The translations under genes and the position numbers were made by a program. From Desulfoglaeba alkanexedens ALDC (lineage in GTDB: Bacteria; Desulfobacterota; Syntrophobacteria; Syntrophobacterales; DSM-9756): a DNA stretch of 64,000 nt. A model generated the notes under the pieces. The model was not told where the DNA came from. It saw only the letters and a list, made by a program, of their open reading frames with translations, and searched no databases. Positions 12,435 through 23,589 of this stretch are shown in pieces. The stretch spans positions 1,357,501-1,421,500 of the forward strand of contig NZ_CP040098.1 in the NCBI RefSeq assembly GCF_005377625.1, read 5' to 3'. How positions within the stretch are numbered: position 1 is the first letter of the stretch; each line of letters starts with the position of its first letter.

Positions 12435-14402
12435 TCATCGGGCGGAAGGGATCGCGCCCGAGACGTCCAAAGCCGGACGATTCCCGTCCCCTTCACCCGT
12501 TCCCAGGTAAGCGGCGATCACTTTCCTGGCCGGCGGCGCCGCGACCGAGGAACCATGGCCTCCGTGTTCCACCAGGACTCCCACGACAATTTCGGGGTTC
12601 CGAGCGGGCGCGTAGCCGATGAACCACGCATGATCCCGTTCGAAGTCTTTGGCCGTATTCTCGAGCATCTTGCGGCTTGCGTTTTCCGGGAGCCGAATGA
12701 CTTGGGCCGTTCCGGTTTTTCCCGCGATCTCCAGGCCTTCCGTCTCAATGGCGTGAGCCGTTCCCCGTCTGTCCTGCACGACTCCCCGAAGCGCATCCTG
12801 GATACCCGTGAAATACCGGTCATCTATTTCAATGGTCCGCCGGACACGCCCGCCGAATTCCTCGATGCCGTGCAGCCGGTTGCCTTCGATTCTCGAGATC
12901 ACGTAAGGTTGCCACAACGTGCCTCCGTTCGCAATGGCGGCGTAGGCCACCGTCATCTGCAACGGTGTGGCCAGGTTGAAGCCTTGGCCGATGGCGATGG
13001 AAAGGGTTTCGCCTTTCTGCCAGGGTATCCCTTTGACTCGCTTCTTCCAGGCGGACGTAGGTACCAGTCCGCCCGATTCAGGCTGAATGCCGAGTCCCGT
13101 CGGCTCTCCCAACCCGAACATCCTCGCGTAATGGGCGATGCGGTCGACGCCCAGCTTGAGGCCCATGGTGTAGAAGTAAACATCGCACGACTGGACAATG
13201 GCCTGATAAAGGTCCACCGCTCCGTGGCCCTGATGGCGCCAGCAACGATACCGCCGGTTTCCGAACGACAGGAACCCCGGGCAGAAGACCTTCTGATCCG
13301 CCCTAAAAAGATCTTCCTGAAGCACCGCCAGGGCGACAAAAGGCTTGTAGGTGGACCCCGGGGGATAGGCGGAACCTATCGCCCGATTGAGCAGGGGATG
13401 CAACGGGTCCCGGCTCAGCTGCACCCATTCCTCACGGCTCAGCCCGCGGATGAATTTTTCCTGGTCGAAGGTGGGACTGCTGGCCAGTGCGAGAACCTGG
13501 CCGGTTCCCGGATCCATGGCCACGATCGCGCCGACCAGACCGTCCAGACATTCTTCAGCGACTCGCTGGAGATTGAGATCGATGGTGAGCCAGATATTGC
13601 GCCCGGGCACCGGAAGCACCTCGTCCAGCAGGCGGAGCCGACGGCCCAGGGCGTCGACTTCCACCTGCCGGCCCCCCGGCAGGCCATGGAGGTACTTTTC
13701 GAAAGCCTTTTCGATGCCCATCTTGCCGACGTACTCGCCCGCAGAGTAGCCGGCATACCGTTCGGTCTTCAGTTCGTCTTCCGACACCTCGCTGAGGTAT
13801 CCGAGCAGGTGGGCGGCGGTCCCGTTCCACTTGTAGCTGCGTTTCGGTTCAACTTGGATGAACACCCCGGGCAGGCGCAGCCGTTGGGCTTCCACCCGTG
13901 CAAGACAGTCCCTGTCCAGGTCAGCCATGAGCCTCACCGGGACAAACTTGCGTTCCCTCTCCTTTTCCTTGAGGATCTTCCTGAAGTCTTCCGCATCGCT
14001 CCCGCACAGCACAGCGAGCTTTTCCAGGGTTCCGTCCATGTCCTTCACATCTTCGGGAACGATCATCAGGTGGTAAGCGGGACGGTTTTCCACCAGGGGC
14101 GTCCCGTTGCGGTCATAGATCAAGCCGCGTGGCGCTCGAATTTCTTCGAGCCGGATGCGGTTGTTTTCTGAGACGTCGCGGTAGGTTGCGCCGTTCAGGA
14201 CCTGAAGCTGCCACAGTCGGAAAAGGTAGACTGCGAGAATGGTGAAAAGAAAGATCAGCAGAATGAGGTGCTGCCGGCTGAACAGGGCGCTCTCGGTGTT
14301 TTCCCAGTCGATGAGTTTGAGGGTCTTCGGAGCTTTCGGCTTTCGGATTAAATCTCCAGATCGGTTGAATCCTGTCGGCGAATCGGGTCTCGGCCGTTTC
14401 AT
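12435..14402 (-). CDS. mrdA: Penicillin-binding protein 2 (D,D-transpeptidase)
   Basis: PBP2 cross-links peptidoglycan in the elongasome and activates RodA. In the 655-residue protein one membrane helix lies at about residues 45-65. A dimerisation domain follows (RGLIYDRNGTPLVENRPAY). The transpeptidase domain has the SxxK serine in YPPGSTYKPF, the SxN-type motif in VQSCDVYFY, and the KTG motif in IAGKTGTAQV. Length is typical. Confidence 0.96.
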   Translation of the reverse strand: MKRPRPDSPTGFNRSGDLIRKPKAPKTLKLIDWENTESALFSRQHLILLIFLFTILAVYLFRLWQLQVLNGATYRDVSENNRIRLEEIRAPRGLIYDRNGTPLVENRPAYHLMIVPEDVKDMDGTLEKLAVLCGSDAEDFRKILKEKERERKFVPVRLMADLDRDCLARVEAQRLRLPGVFIQVEPKRSYKWNGTAAHLLGYLSEVSEDELKTERYAGYSAGEYVGKMGIEKAFEKYLHGLPGGRQVEVDALGRRLRLLDEVLPVPGRNIWLTIDLNLQRVAEECLDGLVGAIVAMDPGTGQVLALASSPTFDQEKFIRGLSREEWVQLSRDPLHPLLNRAIGSAYPPGSTYKPFVALAVLQEDLFRADQKVFCPGFLSFGNRRYRCWRHQGHGAVDLYQAIVQSCDVYFYTMGLKLGVDRIAHYARMFGLGEPTGLGIQPESGGLVPTSAWKKRVKGIPWQKGETLSIAIGQGFNLATPLQMTVAYAAIANGGTLWQPYVISRIEGNRLHGIEEFGGRVRRTIEIDDRYFTGIQDALRGVVQDRRGTAHAIETEGLEIAGKTGTAQVIRLPENASRKMLENTAKDFERDHAWFIGYAPARNPEIVVGVLVEHGGHGSSVAAPPARKVIAAYLGTGEGDGNRPALDVSGAIPSAR

Positions 14403-14422
14403 ACGGGTCTCCTGAGCCCTAT

Positions 14423-14944
14423 TCAGGCGGTCCGTTCCATGTCATCCATCAAGGACCGCAACGGGAACATCACCGCGGGAGCCAGAACCATCGTACCGGC
14501 CGTTCTCAGGAGAAGTCCGGACCAGACCGTTGCCTGCCATTCGGGGAAGACGGAAGTCCACTGGAGATAAAACCCCAGCATGACGGATTGGACCAGCCCG
14601 CAGAAGCCGATACAAACGATCTGATAGACGGGATGGGTCATTTCGAGCCTGTCGGCCGCCACATGATATAGCCCAACGGCAAGGCAGTAGGTGCCCATGT
14701 GCAGGCCCCACAGCTTGCCGCTGAGCGTATCCACGACGAACCCCAGGCCGAGTGCCCAAGCCATCGCCGCCGGAAGGGGATTGAACAGGGCCACTTGAAA
14801 GGCCACGGGAAGCAACAGATCCACCTTGAAGAACGCCCACTTCAGGAGTTCCACCCACTGGGCCTGCACCAGCAGTACCAGCAACGCATACCCTGTCGGC
14901 AGGATCCCGCGACGAAACCACGACGCGCTCGAATTTTCAAGCAC
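14423..14944 (-). CDS. mreD: Rod-shape-determining protein MreD
   Basis: MreD is a small integral membrane partner of MreC in the elongasome. The 173-residue protein is almost entirely hydrophobic, with about five or six membrane segments. It carries the weak family pattern ALGLGFVVDTLSGKLWGLH. Position between mreC and mrdA supports the call more than sequence does. Confidence 0.85.
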   Translation of the reverse strand: MLENSSASWFRRGILPTGYALLVLLVQAQWVELLKWAFFKVDLLLPVAFQVALFNPLPAAMAWALGLGFVVDTLSGKLWGLHMGTYCLAVGLYHVAADRLEMTHPVYQIVCIGFCGLVQSVMLGFYLQWTSVFPEWQATVWSGLLLRTAGTMVLAPAVMFPLRSLMDDMERTA

Positions 14945-14981
14945 GGCTGTTCACCCTTTCCAAATGACCTTCCAGTTCCGC

Positions 14982-15839
14982 CTAACCCAACGGCTCCTCT
15001 TCCTCCCATTCGGGGGGCGGAGCCCGCCCCGTCTGGAAAATGAGCACTTCCTCGACCGCGTTGAGATCGGCGACCGGTTTCACAATGACTGTCTGGAAAA
15101 GACCGACCGGATCCTTGATCACCTGGCGCACCGTTCCCAGACGCAGTCCACGAGGAAAGACACCGTCCTTGCCGGATGTAACCACCAAGTCGCCCGTTCG
15201 CACTTCGAAGTTGCCTCGAACGTACCGAAGAAGGCAGCTCTTTTCGTCCTTCCCGCTGAGGATCCCTCGGACGCGGTTGCGCTGCACCAGCGCGTCGACG
15301 GCGCTTTCCCGGTCGGTGACAAGCAAGACCCTGGCGTGATGGTCGGATACATCGAGCACCCGTCCCACCACCCCTTCCTCGTTGACCACCGCCATATCGG
15401 GATTCACCCCATCTTCGGCACCCTTGTCGACGATGACGGTTCGAAACCATCCGGTGGGATCGTGGAGCACGATCCGGGCTACAATAGACGGGGTACCGAG
15501 CGTTTCTTTGAAATCCAGGAGCCGCCGCAGGCGCTGATTTTCGAGAAACGCCTCGTGATAGGAAGCCAGCCTGTTATGCAGGTCGTTCACCTGCCTCCGC
15601 AGTTCCTCGTTTTCGCTTCGGAGCCGGCGAAGCCAGACGTAGTCGCGAACCACTTCATCCAAAGTCTGGGACACGGACCGCACCGCTCCGAACAGCGGAC
15701 CGAGCATTTCCACCACGATTCGCTGAGCCGCTCCCATTCGCGCGGGAGATCTGAAGTTGAGGGAAATCACGTAAAAACCGACGGCGACAAGGACGAGCAC
15801 CACCGCGAGACTGCGCAGCCGACGGAACAACTCACTCAT
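14982..15839 (-). CDS. mreC: Rod-shape-determining protein MreC
   Basis: MreC is a periplasmic scaffold, anchored in the inner membrane, that organises PBP2-RodA. The 285-residue protein has one N-terminal membrane helix (about residues 11-27). A coiled coil follows (about 60-105, SENEELRRQVNDLHNRLA). The beta-barrel domain then includes DPTGWFRTVIVDKGAEDGV and VVTSGKDGVFPRGLRLG, both characteristic. It lies between mreB and mreD. Confidence 0.95.
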   Translation of the reverse strand: MSELFRRLRSLAVVLVLVAVGFYVISLNFRSPARMGAAQRIVVEMLGPLFGAVRSVSQTLDEVVRDYVWLRRLRSENEELRRQVNDLHNRLASYHEAFLENQRLRRLLDFKETLGTPSIVARIVLHDPTGWFRTVIVDKGAEDGVNPDMAVVNEEGVVGRVLDVSDHHARVLLVTDRESAVDALVQRNRVRGILSGKDEKSCLLRYVRGNFEVRTGDLVVTSGKDGVFPRGLRLGTVRQVIKDPVGLFQTVIVKPVADLNAVEEVLIFQTGRAPPPEWEEEEPLG

Positions 15840-15949
15840 GGACCCCGCACCTCACGGCTTCGTGCTTGCGCTCCCGGTGGAATGCGACGTTTTGGCTCCA
15901 GGATTCACGGCTTGTAAACGAAGAGATTCCGACGTGACGGGAAACCTCG

Positions 15950-17148
<1,199 letters not shown>

Positions 17149-17233
17149 TCGAAGCGCCCGTCGCTTGGGGAATCACTGGTCTCAGTTTCGGCGGATCCCG
17201 CCATTTTGAAGAGAGGAAACGAGGACAGACGCC

Positions 17234-17368
17234 ATGAAAAGAACTTTCCAGCCGAGCAACCTGAAGCGCAAGCGAACCCACGGCTTTCTGGTGAGGATGG
17301 CCACCCGATCCGGGCGCGCCGTGATCCGCCGCCGCCGCGCCAAGGGCAGGAAACGCCTGGCTGTCTGA
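17234..17368 (+). CDS. rpmH: 50S ribosomal protein L34
   Basis: The 44-residue basic protein begins [18 protein letters not shown] and ends [13 protein letters not shown], the unmistakable L34 pattern. It is a structural protein of the large ribosomal subunit. Its stop codon (TGATG) overlaps the rnpA start, the usual coupling of these two genes. Confidence 0.98.
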   Translation: MKRTFQPSNLKRKRTHGFLVRMATRSGRAVIRRRRAKGRKRLAV

Positions 17369-17775
17369 TGGCGAAAGCGGTGGAATCCGCCTTCCGCGAA
17401 CGGGGGGCTCCTGTGAGTGCCGACATGAGCCGGTTCCGCCCCCATCAGCGCCTTCACTCGCGCCGGGAATTCCTCCGCGTGAAACGGGAAGGCCGCCGGT
17501 TGCGCTCCACCCACTTCGTGGTCAGCCTGGCACCCAACGACCTGCCGTTCCATCGACTGGGGCTGGTCGTCCAAAAACGCTTCTGGAAAGCGGCGAAGAG
17601 AAGCCGCATCAAACGCTGTCTCAGGGAATGGTTCCGAATACACCACCGCTTCATACCGTTGCCGGGCAAGGACATCGTGATCATTGCGCTGCCTGGGACC
17701 GAACGGCTCAAGATGACCGCCATGGCCGATGAACTAATGAGGGCCCTCCGTGGCGGATGCGGGCCGAATCCATGA
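17368..17775 (+). CDS. rnpA: Ribonuclease P protein component
   Basis: RnpA is the protein cofactor of RNase P, which trims the 5' ends of tRNA precursors. The 135-residue product has the RNR-type motif [15 protein letters not shown] and the N-terminal [18 protein letters not shown]. The ATG at 17368 overlaps the rpmH stop; an ATG 56 bases further in ([10 protein letters not shown]) is a plausible alternative. Its stop overlaps yidD as ATGA. Confidence 0.95.
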   Translation: MAKAVESAFRERGAPVSADMSRFRPHQRLHSRREFLRVKREGRRLRSTHFVVSLAPNDLPFHRLGLVVQKRFWKAAKRSRIKRCLREWFRIHHRFIPLPGKDIVIIALPGTERLKMTAMADELMRALRGGCGPNP

Positions 17776-18017
17776 TGAAACAAGTACTCCTAGCATGCAT
17801 CCACTTTTACCAGCTCTATATTTCTCCACTTCTGGGTCCCCACTGCAGGTTTTATCCCACATGTTCCCATTACGCCCGTGAAGCCATCGAGAGCTGGGGT
17901 CCTCTTCGCGGCTCCCTGATGGGAGTCGGCCGCATCCTGCGTTGCCACCCCTTTCATCCGGGTGGCTACGACCCGGTGCCGCAACCGCAATCCGGTTTTC
18001 ACCACAAGATGGAGTAA
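17772..18017 (+). CDS. yidD: Membrane protein insertion efficiency factor YidD
   Basis: YidD is a small inner-membrane-associated protein that aids YidC-dependent insertion. The 81-residue product shows the family core: [20 protein letters not shown], then [10 protein letters not shown], then [18 protein letters not shown]. The start overlaps the rnpA stop, and yidC begins 6 bases after its own stop. Confidence 0.95.
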   Translation: MMKQVLLACIHFYQLYISPLLGPHCRFYPTCSHYAREAIESWGPLRGSLMGVGRILRCHPFHPGGYDPVPQPQSGFHHKME

Positions 18018-18023
18018 CGCCTG

Positions 18024-19724
18024 ATGGAAAAAAGGGCTCTTCTGGCCTTCGCACTTTCGCTTTTGGTCCTCGTGCTGTGGCAATCCTTTTACGGCGGCTT
18101 GACGCGCAAACCGCGGAATCCGGCCCCGGAATCCGACCACACCGTCCCGACGGATTCCTCCGCCACCGTTCAGCCGGCCCCGTCGGCGAGTCCCACCCCG
18201 CGGGCGGCTCAGGCACCTATCGATCCGGTGCCCTTGGAAAGCCTCCCGAAGGAACAGCTGGACCTGTCGAAGAAGCCTTACGACGCCTGGGTCGTCGAGA
18301 CCCCGCTCTACACCGCCCGCATCGCCGGCACCGGGGGTCGCCTGGAGAGCTTTCAGCTGAAGCGGCACAGGGTGGCGGCCGACGAGGGCTCCCCGCCCAT
18401 GGAAATGATCTCAACCCGCGCGTCGGGATACCTCCCGGGCGCCGTCGATTTGCTTCATCACCCCGATTGGCAGACCTCGCTCCTCCCGTTTTCCAGCGAT
18501 GCTCCAAAGACGATACGACTGGATGGAGCCGAGAAGCACTCGATCACCTTTTCCGCTGAGATTCCCGGTGAGGTCCGGATCGAAAAGGTCTTCGTCTTCT
18601 CCGCCGAGACCTACAGCATCGATCTGGAGACCCGAGTGGTGAACCTTTCGGGTGAAAACCTGGCGGAGCAGCTGGGGATCAGCTTCTACGCCGCCCCCTT
18701 CGGAACCGCCAGTGAAGAAAACGGATACAACACCTCCCAGTTGACCCGACTGTCCCAGGGAACGCTTGAAGATTACAAACCCAAAGATCTCATGAAGAAA
18801 GCGCCCACGTTCGAACCGCCTCTCACCTGGGTGGGATACCAGAACAACTATTTCCTACAGGCGCTCGTGCCCGTGGGGGAGGGCGGTTACCGGGTCGTCC
18901 CGCGTCTTTTGAACGAGTCTTCAGGACTGGTGCAGATCGCCTATGTGACCGACCCCTTCCAGGTCGGCACCGGGGGGGTACACACGGTTCCTCTTCGCCT
19001 TTATTTCGGGCCTAAGGAACTGAGCCGCCTGGAGGCGGCCGGTCACCAACTGCAAAGAGCGGTGGACTTCGGGTGGTTCACCTTTCTTGCAAAGCCGGCC
19101 CTGCAGCTCCTCAAATGGCTTTACAACTACCTGGGCAACTACGGACTCGCCATCATCGTGCTGACTGTTTTCATCAAACTGCTCTTCTGGCCTCTCACCC
19201 ACAAGAGCTTCAAGTCCATGCAGATGATGAAGAAGATACAGCCCAAGATGGCTCAGATCCGGGAAAAATATAAAGACGACCGGGAAAAGCTCAACCAGGA
19301 ACTCATGATGCTCTACCGCACCTACAAGATCAACCCGCTGGGCGGTTGCCTTCCCCTCGTGCTCCAGATCCCGGTCTTTTTCGCCCTGTACCGGATGCTC
19401 TACGGAGCCATCGAGCTCCGCCATCAGCCGTTTTGTCTATGGATCAACGACCTCACCGCCCCGGACCGCCTGCCGGTGGGATTTCAAATCCCCTATCTGG
19501 GCGGCCTCCCCGTGCTCACCCTGCTCATGGGCGCGTCCATGTTTGTCCAGCAGAAGATGACGCCGGCTTCCGGCGACCCCAGGCAAGAAAAGATCATGCT
19601 CATGTTGCCCGTCGTCTTCACCGTATTCTTTATCAACTTTCCATCGGGGCTCGTGTTATACTGGTTGGTAAATAATATCCTGTCCATCGTGCAGCAGTAC
19701 TGGATCAACCGCCAAGCGTCATGA
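18024..19724 (+). CDS. yidC: Membrane protein insertase YidC
   Basis: YidC inserts and folds inner-membrane proteins, alone or with SecYEG. In the 566-residue protein one N-terminal membrane helix is followed by a Pro/Thr/Ser-rich linker and the large periplasmic domain found in Gram-negative YidC (about residues 90-350). The conserved C-terminal insertase domain follows with five membrane segments (NYGLAIIVLTVFIKLLFWPL, GGCLPLVLQIPVFFALYRML). The large periplasmic domain supports a Gram-negative host. Confidence 0.97.
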   Translation: MEKRALLAFALSLLVLVLWQSFYGGLTRKPRNPAPESDHTVPTDSSATVQPAPSASPTPRAAQAPIDPVPLESLPKEQLDLSKKPYDAWVVETPLYTARIAGTGGRLESFQLKRHRVAADEGSPPMEMISTRASGYLPGAVDLLHHPDWQTSLLPFSSDAPKTIRLDGAEKHSITFSAEIPGEVRIEKVFVFSAETYSIDLETRVVNLSGENLAEQLGISFYAAPFGTASEENGYNTSQLTRLSQGTLEDYKPKDLMKKAPTFEPPLTWVGYQNNYFLQALVPVGEGGYRVVPRLLNESSGLVQIAYVTDPFQVGTGGVHTVPLRLYFGPKELSRLEAAGHQLQRAVDFGWFTFLAKPALQLLKWLYNYLGNYGLAIIVLTVFIKLLFWPLTHKSFKSMQMMKKIQPKMAQIREKYKDDREKLNQELMMLYRTYKINPLGGCLPLVLQIPVFFALYRMLYGAIELRHQPFCLWINDLTAPDRLPVGFQIPYLGGLPVLTLLMGASMFVQQKMTPASGDPRQEKIMLMLPVVFTVFFINFPSGLVLYWLVNNILSIVQQYWINRQAS

Positions 19725-19783
19725 ACGCCTCTCCATCGCATGCGCGCCGATGAAGTCGTTTCGGAACATTAACGGAGGAGAGC

Positions 19784-20467
19784 ATGTCAATCCTGGAATT
19801 CGAAGGCAGATCCTTGGAGGAGGCCGTGGACGCGGCCTGTGAAAGCCTTGGACTTCCGAAAGAAAAGCTGGAAGTCGAAATCCTGTCCAAGGGATCTTCG
19901 GGTATCTTCGGCATTGTTGGAGCCAAGAAGGCCAGAATCCGCGTCACTCCCAAGGAGACCCCTCTCGATGCCGCTTCTGTGCGAGCTAAGGAAATCCTCA
20001 CCGAGATTCTCAAGTTCATGGATATTCCCACCATCGTAGAAGCGGAAGCCCGAGAGGATCACGTGTATTTGAACATCATCAGCAACGGGTCGGGTTTGCT
20101 CATCGGAAAACGTGGAAAGACCCTCGACGCTTTGCAGTACCTGGTCAACAAGATCGTCAGCCGGGAAATGGAACGAAACATCCCCGTGATCATCGATACC
20201 GAAAACTATCGGTGCAAGCGCGAGACGAGCCTCACCGAACTGGCCTATCAGTTGAGCGAAAAGGTCAAGCGTTCCCATCGCCCGCTGACCACCGGCCCCA
20301 TGAACGCGCAGGACCGGCGCATCATCCATCTCGCCTTGAAGGAAGACACCGAAGTCCGAACCAAGAGCAAGGGGGAGGGGACGTTTCGCCGCGTGGTCAT
20401 CTACCCGGCCAAAAAGGACAGGTCCGTCACCGAAGCCATACCCGAAACGGAATCGGAAAACGAGTGA
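19784..20467 (+). CDS. jag: RNA-binding protein Jag/KhpB
   Basis: The 227-residue protein has three domains. The Jag_N domain (about residues 1-55) contains EFEGRSLEEAVDAA and a KGSSGIFGIVG motif. A KH domain has LIGKRGKTLDALQYLVN. An R3H domain has RRIIHLALKEDTEVRTKSKG. Jag/KhpB binds RNA and is linked to cell elongation and division in other bacteria. AACGGAGGAGAGC precedes the ATG. The position after yidC is classical. Confidence 0.94.
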   Translation: MSILEFEGRSLEEAVDAACESLGLPKEKLEVEILSKGSSGIFGIVGAKKARIRVTPKETPLDAASVRAKEILTEILKFMDIPTIVEAEAREDHVYLNIISNGSGLLIGKRGKTLDALQYLVNKIVSREMERNIPVIIDTENYRCKRETSLTELAYQLSEKVKRSHRPLTTGPMNAQDRRIIHLALKEDTEVRTKSKGEGTFRRVVIYPAKKDRSVTEAIPETESENE

Positions 20468-20491
20468 ATGAGGGGCAAGCCTTGAGGCACG

Positions 20492-21895
20492 ATGGACGGT
20501 TTCCCCTTCTCTGAAACCATCTGCGCCGTTGCCACCCCGATAGGAGAAGCCGGCATCGGGATCGTGAAGATCAGCGGTCCCGATGCCCTGACCTCCCTTC
20601 GCCGGATCTTCCGCGCCAGAACCGTTGCCGACGCCTTCGCAAGCCACCGCCTTCACCTGGGCTGGATTGTCGATCCTTCAACGGATCAGCGTCTGGACGA
20701 GGTACTGGTGAGCTACATGAAGGCACCCCGCAGTTACACCGGCGAAGACGTGGTGGAAATCAACTGCCACAGCGGCTACGCCATCCTCGATCGGATACTC
20801 CGGCTGGTCCTCGCTCAGGGCGTGCGCTTGGCCGAGCCCGGAGAGTTCACGCGCCGGGCGTTCATGAACGGCCGGTTGGATCTTTCTCAGGCCGAAGCCG
20901 TGGTCGAGCTCATCCGTTCGCGTTCGGAGCAGGAACTGGCGATCGCCGGGCGCCAGCTGCGGGGGGAACTCAGCGAAACCGTCCATGCCTGGCGCCGTCG
21001 ACTGTTGAATATCGAAGCCAGCCTGGAAGCCTTTCTGGACTTTCCCGAAGAATTGGAAGAGGAAGAGGGATCCTCAGGGCACGACGCCGTTTCACAGGAA
21101 CTGCGCGACAGGCTTCTTCCCGCCGTCCGTGAATTGGCCTCCCGTTACGACGAGCAACGGGTGCTTCGTGAAGGACTGGCCCTGGTGTTGGCCGGAAAAC
21201 CCAACGTGGGGAAATCTTCGCTCCTCAACGCCCTGGTCGGACGAGACCGCGCCATCGTGACCCCCATCCCCGGAACCACGCGGGACATCATCGAGGACAC
21301 CTTCGTCATCCAAGGGATATGCGTTCGCGTCCTGGACACGGCGGGCGTTCGAAGCGGAGCCGACACCATCGAGTCCTGCGGCATTGAGCGCACGCTTCGT
21401 TCCGTCGAAGAAGCGGACCTGGTGATCTGGCTCATCGACACCAGCCGCCCCCTCTCTTGCGACGACGACCTGATCGCGGCCCACGTCATCCGCAGGCCTC
21501 ACCTGGTGATCCTCAACAAGGCCGATCTCCCGCAGGTTATTGGGCGAAAGGACGTTTTCGACCGGTACCCGGGGGTCGAGCACGCGGTGAGTCTTTCCGT
21601 GCTTCGACCTGACGATATCCAGCAACTGCGGGAAACCATCCGCACCCGGTTTCTTCGGGACGCTCAGCTTTCGGCCTGTCCGGCCTTCATTCCCAACCTT
21701 CGCCAGAAGCGGGCCCTGGATGAGGCCGCATCCGCCCTGGAGCGAGCCGCCCGCCTCATCGCAAACGGCGACTTCCTGGAACTGGTGGCCGCGGAAGTCC
21801 GCACCGCACGAACCGCCCTGGAAACCATTGTCGGCATCGGGGCCCCCGAGGACCTCCTGGACGAGGTGTTTTCCAAATTCTGCATCGGAAAGTAG
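20492..21895 (+). CDS. mnmE: tRNA uridine-5-carboxymethylaminomethyl modification GTPase MnmE
   Basis: MnmE (TrmE), with MnmG, modifies the wobble uridine of certain tRNAs. In the 467-residue protein the N-terminal formyl-THF-binding domain begins SETICAVATPIGEAGIGIV. The G domain has GKPNVGKSSLLNAL, a Thr-rich switch, DTAGVR, and NKADL. The C-terminus ends with the conserved CIGK that binds at the active site. mnmG is not in the window. Confidence 0.97.
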   Translation: MDGFPFSETICAVATPIGEAGIGIVKISGPDALTSLRRIFRARTVADAFASHRLHLGWIVDPSTDQRLDEVLVSYMKAPRSYTGEDVVEINCHSGYAILDRILRLVLAQGVRLAEPGEFTRRAFMNGRLDLSQAEAVVELIRSRSEQELAIAGRQLRGELSETVHAWRRRLLNIEASLEAFLDFPEELEEEEGSSGHDAVSQELRDRLLPAVRELASRYDEQRVLREGLALVLAGKPNVGKSSLLNALVGRDRAIVTPIPGTTRDIIEDTFVIQGICVRVLDTAGVRSGADTIESCGIERTLRSVEEADLVIWLIDTSRPLSCDDDLIAAHVIRRPHLVILNKADLPQVIGRKDVFDRYPGVEHAVSLSVLRPDDIQQLRETIRTRFLRDAQLSACPAFIPNLRQKRALDEAASALERAARLIANGDFLELVAAEVRTARTALETIVGIGAPEDLLDEVFSKFCIGK

Positions 21896-21915
21896 GGGAA
21901 GGAGCCCAGCCGCAC

Positions 21916-22644
21916 ATGAATCCCATTGCCCACCGGCCGCCCTTCCCGGAAGACGCTTTCGTCCGGCGCCTTCTCTCCGCCGCGGAAACCGCGGGGATCC
22001 CCCTCTCTCAGGCTCAGGCGCTCCGCTGCCATCGGCACGCGGCCCGGATGCTCCAATGGAATGCCTCCGTCAATCTCACGAGAATCGTCGACCTGGAAGG
22101 GATCGTCTCGAAGCACATCATCGACAGCCTTGTTCCGGGGACCTTGCTCCCCCACCGAGGGTGGGTCCTGGACGTGGGGACCGGCCCGGGATTCCCCGGC
22201 ATCCCTCTGAAGATCCTCCATCCGGAACTTCAGATCGTCCTCCTGGAATCCGCTCGAAAGAAGTGCAGTTTCCTGAAAGTCATCGTCGCCGAACTGGCGA
22301 TGGACGGCATTCGTATCGTGAACGAAAAGTGGGAGCGCTTCGCCGTCAGGACGTACTCATGGGAACCGGTGGAAGGTTACGATGCCATCGTCATGCGAGC
22401 CGTCCGCCTGGAACCGGACCACCTGCTGCTCCTGGCCCGCGGGAAACTGGCCCCGGGCGGCCTTTTCGCCTGGTGGACAACCGCGCACGCCGACACGGCG
22501 CCGGCGATTCTCACCCAGACCGCACGACAGGCGGGTCTGGAACCTCTGCCCCCCTTCCAATATGATCTGGGCGGTGGGCCTCGCCACGTTCTTTTTTGGC
22601 GTCGGATCCGGCAGGAGCAGCTCTCCGAGCCCGGCCTCAGCTGA
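21916..22644 (+). CDS. rsmG: 16S rRNA (guanine-N7) methyltransferase RsmG
   Basis: RsmG (GidB) methylates G527 of 16S rRNA (E. coli numbering) using S-adenosylmethionine. The 242-residue protein contains WNASVNLTRIVDLEGIVSKH, the SAM-binding VLDVGTGPGFPGIPLKI, and LLESARKKCSFLK. It follows mnmE by 20 bases. In many bacteria parA and parB come next; here they do not. Confidence 0.95.
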   Translation: MNPIAHRPPFPEDAFVRRLLSAAETAGIPLSQAQALRCHRHAARMLQWNASVNLTRIVDLEGIVSKHIIDSLVPGTLLPHRGWVLDVGTGPGFPGIPLKILHPELQIVLLESARKKCSFLKVIVAELAMDGIRIVNEKWERFAVRTYSWEPVEGYDAIVMRAVRLEPDHLLLLARGKLAPGGLFAWWTTAHADTAPAILTQTARQAGLEPLPPFQYDLGGGPRHVLFWRRIRQEQLSEPGLS

Positions 22645-22742
22645 CCCGTTCCTCTTTCTTTTCGGGCCGGAAGGTCTCCCCAGGATGCACGGTTCGCTTC
22701 CTTCTTCGCTTTACGGCCGTCGCCGTGCCGTCCGCACGGCCT

Positions 22743-23264
22743 TCAGGCCAGGGTCGCCCCGTAAATCCGTTCCATCCGCCTGAGCGAGAAGTCATGGAAT
22801 TCCGGATCGAAATCCGCAACGCCGCCTCTCGGGACGACCACCGGGTAGTCCCGGTTTCGCAGTCCTCCCACGGTATCCATGACACAAATGGAGGTGCACA
22901 CCCCGGTGACCCACACTTGCGCGGGGCCGAATCGGGCGAGCACCTCCTCCAGGCAGGTGCCGTAAAATCCGCTGTAGCGCGTCTTTTCGATGGTGACGGC
23001 GCCGGCGGGGGGTTCCAGTTCCGGGATGATCCGGCTTCCCCACGTCCCCTTGACCGCGTGCGGCGGAAACAGATCGAACTCGGAATCATCCGGGAGGTGG
23101 GCGTCCTGGAGGTAAATCACGGCATCGCCTCGCTCGCTGAAGGCGTCCACCCATTGCCGCACCGCAGGAATAATGGCCCGCGCTCTCTCACCGCAGTAAA
23201 GCGCTCCCTGAGGGTCCAGGAAGTCGTTCAACATGTCGATCACGAGTATCGCCTTCCGGTCCAT
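22743..23264 (-). CDS. Isochorismatase-family cysteine hydrolase
   Basis: The 173-residue protein belongs to the nicotinamidase/isochorismatase fold. The catalytic triad is visible: Asp10 in LVIDMLNDF, a Lys in TIEKTRYSGF, and Cys in VTGVCTSICVMDTV. Substrate is not clear; nicotinamidase or another amidase are possible. The ATG at 23264 is preceded by GGAGGAGGG, which settles the start. It runs opposite to its neighbours and occupies the place usually held by parA, so it may be a late arrival. Confidence 0.9.
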   Translation of the reverse strand: MDRKAILVIDMLNDFLDPQGALYCGERARAIIPAVRQWVDAFSERGDAVIYLQDAHLPDDSEFDLFPPHAVKGTWGSRIIPELEPPAGAVTIEKTRYSGFYGTCLEEVLARFGPAQVWVTGVCTSICVMDTVGGLRNRDYPVVVPRGGVADFDPEFHDFSLRRMERIYGATLA

Positions 23265-23393
23265 GTTGCCCTCCTCCATGAGCGATGCAGTGACCAGAGA
23301 TATCTTCTCAATAACCCCCATGACCCCGTGGGGTCACAACGAAGGATGAAAATATTGTGAATTGTGGGTTCGACCACGAATATAAAAAATCCT

Positions 23394-23575
23394 GGTAGCG
23401 TTCTAAAGTGGAGACCTTAAGCAAAAAGGATAACGAAGGTCAAAAAATCCCCCTCTCCCTTGATGGGAGAGGGTTGGGGTGAGGGTGAGAAAATTAACGT
23501 ATGTCAATCAGTTACATTCCCCTCCCCTTAATCCCCTCCCACAAGGGGAGGGGAAATAGAATTAAAACTCGTCGA
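23394..23575. repeat. Mosaic intergenic repeat, copy 1
   Basis: The first 53 bases (23394-23446) recur at 47454-47506 with one difference. The following G/C-run segments (23447-23575) recur inverted at about 60220-60346, and a shortened form follows the copy at 47.5 kb. It contains short palindromes such as CCCTCTCCC with GGGAGAGGG. The modules combine differently at each site, as in REP-like non-coding elements. Confidence 0.85.
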
Positions 23576-23589
23576 GCAGTTTCCACCTT